22,586 nucleotides of DNA from Gammaproteobacteria bacterium (GTDB lineage Bacteria > Pseudomonadota > Gammaproteobacteria > Acidiferrobacterales > Acidiferrobacteraceae). Position 1 is the stretch's first letter. Every line of letters begins with the position of its first letter. The position numbers and the translations under genes are program-made. Below are positions 6,768 to 15,072 of this stretch, piece by piece. The notes under the pieces were generated by a model. The model worked only from the letters and a program-made list of their open reading frames with translations. It was not told the origin of the DNA and made no database searches. Where the stretch lies: the NCBI GenBank assembly GCA_028064935.1, contig JAPTWT010000158.1:1-22586 (forward strand), read 5' to 3'.

Positions 6768-6798
6768 AAAAAAAAGACCCCGGGGATGAGCCGGGGTC
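6768..6798 (-). terminator. Intrinsic terminator after the 316 aa beta-barrel gene
   Basis: On the minus strand GACCCCGG and CCGGGGTC form a stem followed by TTTTTTT, 25 bp after the stop codon. Confidence 0.85.
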
Positions 6799-6822
6799 AA
6801 ACCCGCGCGTAGCGGGGAGGGA

Positions 6823-7773
6823 TTAGAAGTGGTCGGACAAAGTGAGGCCGGCCAGACGCGAGCGCACAGACGTGGCGGTGATCGTGGTCGTCGTGGCCGA
6901 GCTGGACGTGTTGTGGGTAACGCCGACGTAGAGCCCAATAGACACGCCGGCCGGCGCTTGGTAGGACACGTCCGCAAACTCGCCGGCCGAGTAGCTGTCC
7001 CATGGGCGCGACGGGTTGAAAGGCCCCGTATTGATAACACCCTGGAAGCCCGAGACGTACGCCAGGCGGGCACCCACCCCGTAGAAACGCGGGGTCTGGA
7101 CGGCCACGACATAGCCGTCCGTGGCGTTCGCGCGCACGTCCGGTACCAGCGTGCCCATGGTCAGCGATCCGTGCCCATGGAAGGAATAACGCACGAGAAC
7201 GTCACGCGGGGCACTCATTCCAGGCTCGGACCACGGCGACTGACGGTAGGTCAAGCGCACGGTCTTGTACCCAATGGATAGCGCCGGGGTCACGCGGAAA
7301 CGCGCAATGTCGGCCATGTCGTTCGTACGGCCCTTCGCATACCCAACGGCCGCGCCCACGTCCACCGACACAGGGCTTGCAAGAAGGCCAAAAAGCCCGT
7401 TCATCCCCATCCAGGTGCGGGCATGGGCAAACGCCACGCCCGGTCCGGCTAGGACTGGGGTCAGCCCGCCGCCCATCGCAATTGCGCCTTTGTCGCCGTC
7501 CACGATTAGACCCCCAGAAACGGTCAACACAGTGGGGAGGCGCTCGGCGCTGCGGAACAAAAACCCCGCCCCATACCCGCTTGCGCTTGTGGACTGCTGG
7601 CTGATGAGCGCGCCGGCGGCCGGCGGTTGGCCCACAAGGGTTGTGGCCTGCGGCTGGTAGACGCCGACGGTCGTGGAGGTCTGGTTACCCAGCCCCCACA
7701 TATGGACGGACGCCAAAGCGACGCCCGGTAGAGCGGCGGCCAGAATTGCCGCCAGTGGTAGCTTCATGTTCAT
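6823..7773 (-). CDS. Outer-membrane beta-barrel protein candidate, 316 aa
   Basis: A signal peptide (KLPLAAILAAALPGVALASV) is followed by ~295 residues of alternating hydrophobic/polar strands rich in Gly, Tyr and Val, ending in a C-terminal Phe (LTLSDHF), the usual BAM recognition end. It shares landmarks with the C-terminal half of the OmpA-like gene at 17910: a VTPxLSI segment, (Y)xQSPW, APR, and PxNPxRPWxSYxxG. The two are probably paralogues. A second in-frame ATG two codons in is possible; GAGGGTAACC precedes the first. It lies between the relaxase and its own terminator. The role in transfer or in the envelope is unknown. Confidence 0.7.
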   Translation of the reverse strand: MNMKLPLAAILAAALPGVALASVHMWGLGNQTSTTVGVYQPQATTLVGQPPAAGALISQQSTSASGYGAGFLFRSAERLPTVLTVSGGLIVDGDKGAIAMGGGLTPVLAGPGVAFAHARTWMGMNGLFGLLASPVSVDVGAAVGYAKGRTNDMADIARFRVTPALSIGYKTVRLTYRQSPWSEPGMSAPRDVLVRYSFHGHGSLTMGTLVPDVRANATDGYVVAVQTPRFYGVGARLAYVSGFQGVINTGPFNPSRPWDSYSAGEFADVSYQAPAGVSIGLYVGVTHNTSSSATTTTITATSVRSRLAGLTLSDHF

Positions 7774-7791
7774 ATCTGGTTACCCTCTTTT

Positions 7792-7811
7792 GGCCCCCAA
7801 GGACGGGGGCC
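7792..7811 (-). other. Hairpin upstream of the 316 aa gene's ribosome binding site
   Basis: GGCCCCC / GGGGGCC with a 6-base loop lies directly beside element copy E and 20 bp before the start. Its sequence is nearly the same as the terminator stem at 17845-17864 but it lacks a T run on the minus strand. Confidence 0.55.
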
Positions 7812-7812
7812 T

Positions 7813-7838
7813 TCACCCCATGCGCGATTAGGGAAATT
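7813..7838 (-). repeat. Dispersed hairpin element, copy E
   Basis: Minus strand: AATTTCCCTAATCGCGCA then TGGGGTGA. The relaxase stop codon TAA forms its first bases. Confidence 0.85.
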
Positions 7839-10788
7839 ACTCGGCCTCCCGGCCAATATCCCGGGAAGTCGGGTCTCCCCGGCCGATATCTGGCAAATCC
7901 TCCGGCGAGAGATCCGGGCGCGGCGCGGGGTTCTCGGTCTCAAACACCCCCTCCGAACTCCGCGCTTTTTCGTAGGCCGCTCCCGGCTCGCGCTCTTGTC
8001 CGGCGACTTCTTTTTGTTGCCCATCCACAATGTCCTTGGCGTTCTCTTTGCCTTTCCACTCTCCCCATTTTTGCGCCAGATCGCCGGGGCTATCTGTGAA
8101 GATCTCGGCGTCGAGGCGCGCGCGCGAAAGCGTGACATAGCCTTGCTCGCCGCTCGCCGGCGGCAACCAGGACTCGAACGCGCCGATCGACAAGTCGGCC
8201 GTGGCGGACTGGAGGCTGTTGGATGTTCCGGAATAGGCGTGCTCTATGTGGACGGCCACTTTCGGGTCGATAGCGACCGACCCGCCTTTTGCCAGCTCGA
8301 TTTCAACCTTCTCGCCGTCTATGGTTTTGACCGTGCCGTGATCGCCGTTAGTGACCCCCATCTCTTTGTCGTTCGCCCGGAAAATAACTTTATCTCCGGT
8401 GCTGACGGTCAGCTCGTCTTGGGGCGCACTGACCGTGACCTTGCCGGCGGTGCGCGGCCGCCAGTCGATTTCCTGGCCGGTCTCTTTATCCACCAGCTTG
8501 ATCGTCTTGTTCTTTTGGTCGATGTCCTTGATTGTGTATTGGCGATCGCGCTCGACGAGCTCGCTCACACCGCGTGTGTAGTCGCGCTGAAACTGGACAA
8601 CAAATTCCTTTTTGTAATTGTGGACGTGGCGGATTTGCTCGCGCGAGAAGTCCTTCTTTTCCAGATGCGCGAGCGCCCGATCTGCCTGACCTATCTCCCC
8701 GACTGCTTTCAGATTTTCACGCACAGCCTCGTTGGCGGCCTTACGCATCGCGTTCGTGCCCGTAATGATCAAGGCCTCCCGCCGCTTTTCCGACGGGAGC
8801 GCGGTATAGCGGCTTGCCGCCTGGGCGGCGATCGCCGCGCGCGTTGCCTCGCGCAGGGCGGCCGGGTCATCGCCGATCTCTCGGATGATTTCAGGCGGTA
8901 AGGCCACGGCCTTCATATACTTTTGCGCCAGCGCAGCGCCCTGCTTGGCGTCTCCGATCATGAACGCATGGACGCACTCGCGCAGTTCGGGGTTCTTTTG
9001 GCGGACGATTTCGTTGAGCTCCACCTTGCCGCCCACTTCCTGCATGATGCGGAAACCACTTCCAGCCTCGACCGACTGGTGCTGGTAAAGGTCTCCAATC
9101 ACCGCGGCGCGGTTGTTAGAGCGCTCGATCACGCGGACCAATTCGGCTACGTCTTTCATGGACGCCATGGAGGCCTCGTCGATAATGAAGAGCGTTTTTT
9201 CAGGGACCGCGCCGCCGCGGAATTCGCGGATCGCCAGCGCGATTGTTTTGACTTCCTCGATGCCCGCGTCTGCCATGCCATTTTTGGCTTTGTGAGTCTG
9301 CGCAAGGCCGACAACTTTAAAGCCCGCGGCCTGGGCCTCCGCGCGCACCACGTCCATGCTCGTTGTCTTCCCGACGCCCGCGCCGCCCTGGACCTGGGTA
9401 AAGCGGTCAGTGCTGGTGAGGATGTGGCGGGCGACCGCCACCTGTTGCGCGTTGAGCTCTTGGCCTTTGCCGGTAACCAGGTGGTCGGCCACGGATTCTT
9501 TGATAGGGGCCACGATATTTTTACCGCGCTCGATCCTTTTCATTAGCGTTTCTTCGCGGTTGATAGCCTGTTGGGTTGTGAACCGCGGACCTTCCTGCCC
9601 TGGCTTGGGGTTAGGGTGGAGGATGGCATGAAGCAAGCGATTATCGGCAATCTCTTTGAACATCGCGGTTTTCAGATCATCTGCACTGCACTCGCCCAGT
9701 GCGCCAAGGGCGGCCGCGTGGGTCAACAGCGCCGACTCGGTAAAGGCGTTTTCGCGTTCAGATAGATGGCGCACGGCGCTTTTGACGGCGGCGGTCGCCG
9801 CAATTTGGCCGGCGCTGCGGTCCGTTGGGACGGGTCCGCCGGCCTCCCGAGCGGCCGCGCGGGCCATGGCTTCGTCTTTGATTCGAATGAGCCCTTCGCG
9901 TTCCGCGTTCTCCCGCCACTGCTTTATGAGCTCCGGGCCGTCGAGCTTTGCACTTTTCTTACTTTCCCGGGTACGCAGGTTGGCCGCATTTTTCTCGGCG
10001 GCCGTGGCGGTCTCGCGTGTCTTGCCGATCTTGGCAAGCTCGGCTTCGATTTGCTGGGACCTGGGACTCCATCGCTCGATTTGTTCGCGCGTCACGCCTG
10101 CCAGCTCAAACATGCCGTCCCGGCCGACCTCGATCTCATAGCCGCACTGCTTGGTACCCAGCGCGGCTTCCATGCGATAGATCGCAGTGCCGACGGCTTT
10201 TTCCCAGCCTGGGTCCATACCCAAGTTGCTGGCTACCCACTTACCATCAGAGCGCTGTGTGGCATTAACGTGAACCGCGTGTGTGTGCAAATGGGGAACG
10301 ACCTCACCGTTGACCGGCCGGGCGGTCGAATGAAGAAAGGCTGCGACCACAGATTTTCCTGTGAGCTCGCGGATCTTGCCGCCTTTGCCGAGGCGAGCAA
10401 ATTGATGATTTTCTTCGATCCACTTGATAGCTTTTTCCACCGCCCGGTTATGAACGTCGATCAAGCGCGTGTCGCCCGCGGCCAGCGCCATGATTGAAAA
10501 GCTTTTCGGGGCCTGGAATGTGCAGTCATTTCCCGGTCGGTGCGTGCCGTCCGGCCTTGGGGCAATAGTGATCCCGCCCGGCAGGTGACCTTCCAAGGCC
10601 TTCTCAAATTGATGGACACCGACCGCCCCTTTAAGCCCCAGTTCCTCCGCGCCACGGCCCATCCATCGACCACCACCGAACGCGGTGTCGTGGGAATAAT
10701 AGCCCCCGATCTCTTTTTCAAGCTTGGCCTCCCGACCAAAATAGTTTTTGGCCTGGCCGGCGCTTTTGACCGCCTTGACCGTCATCAT
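7837..10788 (-). CDS. trwC: MobF-family conjugative relaxase/helicase (TrwC/TraI-like)
   Basis: This 983 aa protein should nick one strand at oriT through a tyrosine, stay covalently bound, and unwind DNA 5'-3' during transfer. N-terminal relaxase features: AKNYFGRE with Tyr16, GGYYSHD with Tyr30/31, GAEELGLKG, GTHRPGND then CTFQAPKSFS, and the metal-binding histidines in PHLHTHAVHVN (~166-170). The helicase half has Walker A GGAGVGKT (~468-475), Walker B FIIDEAS (~534-540), LNEIVRQKNPELRE, and a SRARLDAEIF motif near the C-terminus. The length is near that of TrwC (966 aa). The start was set at the MMTVKAVKSAG pair, since CAGGAGGGCGGCCA lies directly before it; longer frames run into the upstream gene. 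It follows the coupling-protein genes, as in trwABC-type modules. Confidence 0.93.
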   Translation of the reverse strand: MMTVKAVKSAGQAKNYFGREAKLEKEIGGYYSHDTAFGGGRWMGRGAEELGLKGAVGVHQFEKALEGHLPGGITIAPRPDGTHRPGNDCTFQAPKSFSIMALAAGDTRLIDVHNRAVEKAIKWIEENHQFARLGKGGKIRELTGKSVVAAFLHSTARPVNGEVVPHLHTHAVHVNATQRSDGKWVASNLGMDPGWEKAVGTAIYRMEAALGTKQCGYEIEVGRDGMFELAGVTREQIERWSPRSQQIEAELAKIGKTRETATAAEKNAANLRTRESKKSAKLDGPELIKQWRENAEREGLIRIKDEAMARAAAREAGGPVPTDRSAGQIAATAAVKSAVRHLSERENAFTESALLTHAAALGALGECSADDLKTAMFKEIADNRLLHAILHPNPKPGQEGPRFTTQQAINREETLMKRIERGKNIVAPIKESVADHLVTGKGQELNAQQVAVARHILTSTDRFTQVQGGAGVGKTTSMDVVRAEAQAAGFKVVGLAQTHKAKNGMADAGIEEVKTIALAIREFRGGAVPEKTLFIIDEASMASMKDVAELVRVIERSNNRAAVIGDLYQHQSVEAGSGFRIMQEVGGKVELNEIVRQKNPELRECVHAFMIGDAKQGAALAQKYMKAVALPPEIIREIGDDPAALREATRAAIAAQAASRYTALPSEKRREALIITGTNAMRKAANEAVRENLKAVGEIGQADRALAHLEKKDFSREQIRHVHNYKKEFVVQFQRDYTRGVSELVERDRQYTIKDIDQKNKTIKLVDKETGQEIDWRPRTAGKVTVSAPQDELTVSTGDKVIFRANDKEMGVTNGDHGTVKTIDGEKVEIELAKGGSVAIDPKVAVHIEHAYSGTSNSLQSATADLSIGAFESWLPPASGEQGYVTLSRARLDAEIFTDSPGDLAQKWGEWKGKENAKDIVDGQQKEVAGQEREPGAAYEKARSSEGVFETENPAPRPDLSPEDLPDIGRGDPTSRDIGREAE

Positions 10789-10813
10789 TGGCCGCCCTCC
10801 TGGTTTTCCTGGT

Positions 10814-11056
10814 TTACTTGTCGGTGTGGTCCTGGACCACCGACCCCCGCGCGACGTCGCCGAATTTGTCGGCCACATTTTTCTTCTTGCGCCTACCCAG
10901 AATGATCGCGCCACCGACAACAATCACAAGCGCCGCCAGCGCGGCGTCGCCGACGCCTACAAGAACCGTCAACGTGGAAAAGAGAAAAAGCCCGAGCCCG
11001 ATGCCAAAAAACCAGGGCGCTGCGGTCTTAAATGCCGCCACTACAATCTTTTTCAT
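10814..11056 (-). CDS. Small membrane protein resembling the coupling protein's membrane domain, 80 aa
   Basis: Two hydrophobic segments (~10-34 and ~38-53, DAALAALVIVVGGAIIL) are followed by a basic RRKKK and the C-terminal FGDVARGSVVQDHTDK. The AALV-I segment plus FGxVARGxxV is the same order as in residues ~35-60 of the coupling protein at 11383-12882, where it leads into the ATPase domain. Here the protein stops. It is also close to the neighbouring 78 aa protein; a 20-base match ends both genes (10848-10867 and 11121-11140). It may assemble with the coupling protein in the membrane. CAGGAGGTCTT precedes the ATG. Confidence 0.75.
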   Translation of the reverse strand: MKKIVVAAFKTAAPWFFGIGLGLFLFSTLTVLVGVGDAALAALVIVVGGAIILGRRKKKNVADKFGDVARGSVVQDHTDK

Positions 11057-11086
11057 AAGACCTCCTGCCCTCGCGGGGCGTTATAG

Positions 11087-11323
11087 TTACTTGTCCGTGT
11101 GGTCAGCGACCTCGGACCCGCGCGCGACGTCGCCGAATTTGCCAGCTTTTTTTCGCCGCCGCCGGATAATTTTGATGCCGATGACGATGACGAGCGCAGC
11201 GTCCGATGCTGTGTTTGTGCCACCCAAAAAGATCGACAGCAGAGCCATTAACCCCACAGGCTCAATCACATCTTTGATCAAGTGCACCATCCACGTGTTG
11301 TCCCACTCTTTGCCTTCGCTCAT
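11087..11323 (-). CDS. Small membrane protein, second coupling-protein membrane-domain paralogue, 78 aa
   Basis: The start MSEGKEWDNTW is set by GTAGGAGGTCTTTT. A hydrophobic segment (~23-34, VGLMALLSIFLGG) and DAALVIVIGIKII are followed by RRRRKK and FGDVARGSEVADHTDK. The last 16 residues are nearly the same as in the 80 aa neighbour, and the FGxVARGxEV core matches the coupling protein. Tandem duplication of a coupling-protein 5' end, or recruitment of a stand-alone membrane domain, would explain this. Confidence 0.75.
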   Translation of the reverse strand: MSEGKEWDNTWMVHLIKDVIEPVGLMALLSIFLGGTNTASDAALVIVIGIKIIRRRRKKAGKFGDVARGSEVADHTDK

Positions 11324-11358
11324 AAAAGACCTCCTACCCCTCGCGCGTTGTGTGATAT

Positions 11359-11384
11359 TCACCCCATGCGCGTTGGGGGAAATT
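11359..11384 (-). repeat. Dispersed hairpin element, copy F
   Basis: Minus strand: AATTTCCCCCAACGCGCA then TGGGGTGA, close to the consensus. It begins at the coupling-protein stop codon and is followed by a second GC-rich stretch before the 78 aa gene's ribosome binding site. Confidence 0.88.
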
Positions 11385-12882
11385 ACAGGTCCGGCAAGTC
11401 CGGGTCCGGGCTTGACGGCGTTATGGACGCCAGGAAACCCTTGTCCAGGACCGACGGGCCGACCGGCGCGCCCGGTATGGGCGGCGGTATGTTGAGATCG
11501 CGGTCCTGGTAGGCCTCCGCGATCTGCGGGCGATCCCGCGGGGTCAGCCGGACCTTCTTGATGACCGGGTCGTTGGGGACGCGCAGGTACCCGACCAGGT
11601 TTGGCAGCGCCAGAATTTCGGACGGCAGCACCGCCGCTTCAATCGAGTGCTGCTCGGACTCGGATTTACTCCCGCCGCCGCTGTTTGACTCGGACGCGAC
11701 CTTGCGGATCGTATGGCGGTCGCCCAAATTTTTAGACAGATACTCTGCGGTTTCGCTGTCGCCGACGCGAAGTGTGAGGCGCGTGCTCGGGTGAGACAGG
11801 ATCGCCGCCGCCGCCTCGCGGCCATACACATCTCGGATTTGTGCAATCGACTGCACGCCCAAGATGGCGGCGGCACCGTACTTTCGAGCACCGGCCAGCA
11901 GTAGGTCCAGGCTTGGAAGTTTTTGTAGAGTGGGCAATTCATCGAGGCAGAACCATAAGCGGCGGTTCCGGTCTGGTGGGAGGCTCATACAGGACTGCAC
12001 GGCGATACCAAGCCACATGGAAATCAGCGGCCGCACCGACTCATGCACATCGGCGCGGCTGCTCACAAACAACCATGAATCGTTGTGCTCGTCGCGGACC
12101 CAGTCACGGATCGAAAACGGCTTTTCTGTCAGCGGGGGAAGATACGTCAACGGGCGGCAATAAACACAAGCCACACTGCGCGCCGAAGCAAACTGATTCG
12201 GGGGCCCGATATAGCCACCATAGCCGGTCGCCACGATCGCGTCATAGAGATCGCCTAACTCCATTTTAAAAAGCGTGTCCGAAAAGGCGTCCATGTCCTT
12301 TGTTTGCACGAGGACACTTTGCAGGATGGCGCGCCCGGCCTCGCCCCAAAAGCGGTCCGGATTGCTCTCTGGAATGAAGGCCGTTGCCAGATTTTGTAGC
12401 GCAAAAGGGCTCGTTCCTTCAGCCCAAGGTGACCACTGCGCAGAGCGGGTGTCGATGGGTGACAAAATGATATCGCGGTCTGGGCGATAGAAGTGGGAAA
12501 CAAACTCGCCGGTGCTGTCATAAATGATCGCCCGTTGCCCGCGGGCGCGAACCACGTCCAACCCCCCTTCTATGACGACCGTCTTGCCGGTGCCTGGAGC
12601 TCCGACACCCAAAAAATGTTGCGGCTCAAACTCGGGAGCAACAGGGATACCGCCGATCGCGATTTGATCGGCAGGCCAAGAGCCGCGGGAGCGCTTTATC
12701 GAGACCTCGGTCCCTCGCGCCACGGTTCCAAAATCCGCGCTCCGCTTGCTCTGGCCGGTTATCATGACGAGGGCGGCCATGGCCGCGCTCACGGCCGCCA
12801 CCAACGGCGAACCGCCACTGACTGCAAAGCCGACCGCGCCGGCAGCTGGCACGGCCAGCGCAATTTTCATCGCCTTATTCAT
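11383..12882 (-). CDS. trwB: Type IV coupling protein (TrwB/TraD-like ATPase)
   Basis: This 499 aa inner-membrane ATPase would link the relaxosome to the secretion channel and pump DNA. Two N-terminal hydrophobic segments (~7-24 and ~27-43) precede FGTVARGTEV (51-60). The nucleotide-binding domain has Walker A GAPGTGKT (94-101) and Walker B LWFCLDELPTLQ (308-319), followed by GARKYGAAAILGVQSIAQI, an ATPase motif typical of VirD4/TrwB proteins. The length is close to TrwB (507 aa). The C-terminus is Pro/Asp-rich. The start follows AAAGGAGCGAAAC and overlaps the end of the RHH gene by 8 bp, so they are coupled. Confidence 0.92.
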   Translation of the reverse strand: MNKAMKIALAVPAAGAVGFAVSGGSPLVAAVSAAMAALVMITGQSKRSADFGTVARGTEVSIKRSRGSWPADQIAIGGIPVAPEFEPQHFLGVGAPGTGKTVVIEGGLDVVRARGQRAIIYDSTGEFVSHFYRPDRDIILSPIDTRSAQWSPWAEGTSPFALQNLATAFIPESNPDRFWGEAGRAILQSVLVQTKDMDAFSDTLFKMELGDLYDAIVATGYGGYIGPPNQFASARSVACVYCRPLTYLPPLTEKPFSIRDWVRDEHNDSWLFVSSRADVHESVRPLISMWLGIAVQSCMSLPPDRNRRLWFCLDELPTLQKLPSLDLLLAGARKYGAAAILGVQSIAQIRDVYGREAAAAILSHPSTRLTLRVGDSETAEYLSKNLGDRHTIRKVASESNSGGGSKSESEQHSIEAAVLPSEILALPNLVGYLRVPNDPVIKKVRLTPRDRPQIAEAYQDRDLNIPPPIPGAPVGPSVLDKGFLASITPSSPDPDLPDL

Positions 12883-13303
12883 GTTTCGCTCCTTTGGGCC
12901 GCATATCGAGCCCGAGATACGCCGCTTTGACGCCCCAAGATCTCCACGCGGCGATCGTGGCGATTCGGTGATCCTTTAATTTCTTTGCTTGCTCATCAGT
13001 AAGCCCTGCGCGCGCCACGATTTGGGATTCGTAGGCGCTGGCGGCGGCTGCGAGCGCCAGAGTTTCAACACGATTTATGGCGGCCGCGAGCTTTCGCAGA
13101 TCCTCCGCTTGCTCATTGGTAAGCGCTGATGGCGGCGCGGGCGCGGGAGGCGGCTGGGGCTTTCGTCTCTGCGGCCGGCGGCCCAGCGCGGCCCTGATAG
13201 CGGCCCGGATGAACTGCGACTGCGACATGCCCGCGGCCCGCGCGGCGCTGTCCATGGCGTCCAGGTCCGTTTCATCGAGTCGCACACTGATGAGTGTTTT
13301 CAT
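12875..13303 (-). CDS. Ribbon-helix-helix relaxosome accessory protein candidate (TrwA-like), 142 aa
   Basis: The N-terminus KTLISVRLDETDLDAMDSA followed by AGMSQSQFIRAAIRAAL is a clear ribbon-helix-helix DNA-binding domain (~2-42). A Pro-rich linker (~48-60) leads to a helical C-terminal half with two similar segments, LTNEQAEDLRKL and LTDEQAKKLKDH. Its place directly upstream of the coupling protein and relaxase is the position of TrwA in R388, which binds oriT and represses the trwABC operon. The same role is inferred here. AGGAGGAACAGG precedes the ATG. Confidence 0.8.
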   Translation of the reverse strand: MKTLISVRLDETDLDAMDSAARAAGMSQSQFIRAAIRAALGRRPQRRKPQPPPAPAPPSALTNEQAEDLRKLAAAINRVETLALAAAASAYESQIVARAGLTDEQAKKLKDHRIATIAAWRSWGVKAAYLGLDMRPKGAKHE

Positions 13304-13318
13304 CTGTTCCTGTTCCTC

Positions 13319-13344
13319 CTACCCCATACGCGAGTAGGGAAATT
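13319..13344 (-). repeat. Dispersed hairpin element, copy G
   Basis: Minus strand: AATTTCCCTACTCGCGTA then TGGGGTAG. The inner stem is TAC/GTA, paired, although different in sequence from other copies. Begins in the stop codon of the 230 aa gene; the RHH gene's ribosome binding site follows at once. Confidence 0.85.
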
Positions 13345-14035
13345 ACTCATTCGGATGGCGGGCGTGCCGGGCCAGACACACCAGGCGGCCGGCAAAAGGG
13401 CCGCATAGCGGCGTGCCGTTTTGGCCTACTTCCAGCCGAAAGCCTTTCGGCACAAGCCGGTGTTGAGCCGTCGCGATGTATTCCATGCCGGCCATGCCGG
13501 CAATGCCGCCGCCCACGAAAATGCCGCCGACCAGGAGGGCGAGAACCGCCACATTCACCGATAGGCGTTGGAAAAACCCGGCCAGAGCATGCTCGCGCGC
13601 GGCAGACGCAAGGGCCGAGCGCCACTCGCCCACGATCTGGTTTTGGCTTTCGCGTCCGATTTTCGGCAGGTCGGCCGCGGCCTGGCGCAGAGCGGCAGCG
13701 CCGGCCTGAACGGCCTGGTCGAGGGAGGTCTTAACTGTCCCGGCGATTGCTGTTTCGATGACGGCGCGCACGTCTGCGCCGGCTTTTGATGCGCCGGTGG
13801 ATATTTCAGACTGGATGCTTTGGACGGCGCTCTTGACCTGGGCGGCCGCCTCGCCGGCGGCGCTGGCTGCTGCTGTTGCTGCTGCGCGGGACGCGTCCGA
13901 ATCGACCGCGATCTTGACGATTTCAGCGATAGGGTCACCATCCGTGACGCCATACTTCATAAGCGCTTTTGCGAGCGCCGGGGCACGATCTGCGGGGACG
14001 GCATCGAGTACGTGATCTTTCTCTTTCGTATCCAT
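13343..14035 (-). CDS. Membrane-anchored, Ala-rich helical protein, 230 aa
   Basis: Residues ~45-150 are Ala-rich and helical (SRAAATAAASAAGEAAAQV onwards), likely coiled-coil, followed by one membrane span at ~165-188 (VAVLALLVGGIFVGGGIAGM) and a short C-terminal domain with two cysteines. No family recognised. Its position between the ParA/StbB-type ATPase and the RHH/coupling-protein genes is that of the stb/mob leader genes of MobF plasmids, so a role in positioning or relaxosome anchoring is possible. AAGAGAGGTCATT precedes the ATG, and a terminator-like hairpin lies just upstream. Confidence 0.65.
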   Translation of the reverse strand: MDTKEKDHVLDAVPADRAPALAKALMKYGVTDGDPIAEIVKIAVDSDASRAAATAAASAAGEAAAQVKSAVQSIQSEISTGASKAGADVRAVIETAIAGTVKTSLDQAVQAGAAALRQAAADLPKIGRESQNQIVGEWRSALASAAREHALAGFFQRLSVNVAVLALLVGGIFVGGGIAGMAGMEYIATAQHRLVPKGFRLEVGQNGTPLCGPFAGRLVCLARHARHPNE

Positions 14036-14044
14036 AATGACCTC

Positions 14045-14072
14045 TCTTAAAAGAGCCCGGCCTGCGCCGGGC
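14045..14072 (-). terminator. Terminator- or attenuator-like hairpin
   Basis: On the minus strand GCCCGGC / GCCGGGC with a 4-base loop is followed by TCTTTT and then the ribosome binding site of the 230 aa gene. The short T run suggests partial termination between the ATPase gene and the downstream genes. Confidence 0.5.
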
Positions 14073-14080
14073 GTTATGGT

Positions 14081-14821
14081 TTATACCGCACCGTCCAGGA
14101 TCGGCTTGATGGCCTCCAGGGCGGAGTGGTACCAGCGGTGTACGCTGGACTGGTCCACGATCATCCAGCCCTCCGGCCGCGCGGCCTTGTCAGTTATCGC
14201 CGCTACCCGTCCGGGTGTGGCTTCAAGGCGGCGTAGCGCACCGCGGTTGCCGAGCGCTGGCATGACGATCTCTTGTATGCCAAACCGCTCCCGCTCGGGA
14301 TGGGTCATCCATTCAAAGGACGCAGGGTCGCCTTTGTAGGCGGGGATAATGATGAAGCGGTTCTCGTCCGCGACATGCGCCATTAACCCCTCCCGCAAAG
14401 AGCTCACCAGTTCATCGGCGGCAACGCGGTTCTTTTCCAGCGCGTAAGTACATACGAGCCGGTAATCGAGGGCGGCGGCCAGATCGGCCAGTAGGTCGCC
14501 GTGGGCGTCGAGGGTTTCACCGGCCCCGGCAGGCAGGTTGATGACTACCTGCGCCGCGTGCGCCGCGCCGGATTTTTCCAACCACTCGCCGAATTGCGCG
14601 ACCGCGTTCTCAGCGTCGCCCGCGCGGTTGAGTGTCAGGACGCCCACATTCACATCCGGGTCACCGACATACCGCTTGGCAACGTCCGGCTGCGTCGGGT
14701 CCGCCTCCACGACCGACACCCGCTCGCCTACGGCCAGCAGGCCTTCGGTCAGAACCGTCGCGGTCCAGGATTTGCCAACCCCGCCCTTACCGCCGTGGGA
14801 AAAGATGATTTGCTTCTTCAT
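14081..14821 (-). CDS. ParA/MinD-superfamily ATPase (StbB/TraL-like)
   Basis: This 246 aa protein starts MKKQIIFSHGGKGGVGKSWT: a deviant Walker A (GKGGVGKS, 11-18) of the ParA/MinD/SIMIBI class. EADPTQPDVAKRY at ~39-51 is the switch-I-like Walker A' region, and VVINLPAGAGE at ~92-102 replaces the usual DxPxG with NLPAG. It most resembles the StbB/TraL-type ATPases found next to MobF or MobP transfer genes, which affect plasmid positioning versus conjugation. A classical partition partner is not adjacent. It overlaps the upstream 84 aa gene as ATGA and uses AAGGAG 5-10 bp before the start. Confidence 0.85.
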   Translation of the reverse strand: MKKQIIFSHGGKGGVGKSWTATVLTEGLLAVGERVSVVEADPTQPDVAKRYVGDPDVNVGVLTLNRAGDAENAVAQFGEWLEKSGAAHAAQVVINLPAGAGETLDAHGDLLADLAAALDYRLVCTYALEKNRVAADELVSSLREGLMAHVADENRFIIIPAYKGDPASFEWMTHPERERFGIQEIVMPALGNRGALRRLEATPGRVAAITDKAARPEGWMIVDQSSVHRWYHSALEAIKPILDGAV

Positions 14822-15072
14822 TTGGATAACTCCTTCCCCTCGTTGGGGTTATTGGTGAACGCTGCGTCTTGCAGGGCCTTGACAGACTGCACCTGGTACT
14901 CCATCGGCTCGATGGCGTACTCGAACCAGCCGGATTCGGAAACCATCTTGCTTGTCAGCCCCGTTCCCAAGGCCTTCGCCAGCAAGTGCAATAGTTCCTC
15001 GACCTTCTCTTTTTCGTGCTCCATAAAAAACTCATGGATCACGACGATGGTTAACAACCCCTCGTTTTTCAC
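14818..15072 (-). CDS. Hypothetical protein, 84 aa, GTG start
   Basis: The start is GTG overlapping the previous stop (GTGA), supported by CGGAGGTAACAA just upstream. The product begins MKNEGLLTIVVIHEFFMEHE and is helical and acidic/basic mixed (EKEKVEELLHLLAKAL), without signal peptide or membrane span. It may be a small partner of the ParA-like ATPase with which it is translationally coupled. No family recognised. Confidence 0.7.
   Translation of the reverse strand: MKNEGLLTIVVIHEFFMEHEKEKVEELLHLLAKALGTGLTSKMVSESGWFEYAIEPMEYQVQSVKALQDAAFTNNPNEGKELSK

Noticed and set aside
7996..8901. 301 aa plus-strand ORF inside the relaxase gene
   Set aside because: Antisense shadow of the helicase domain, with no family features.
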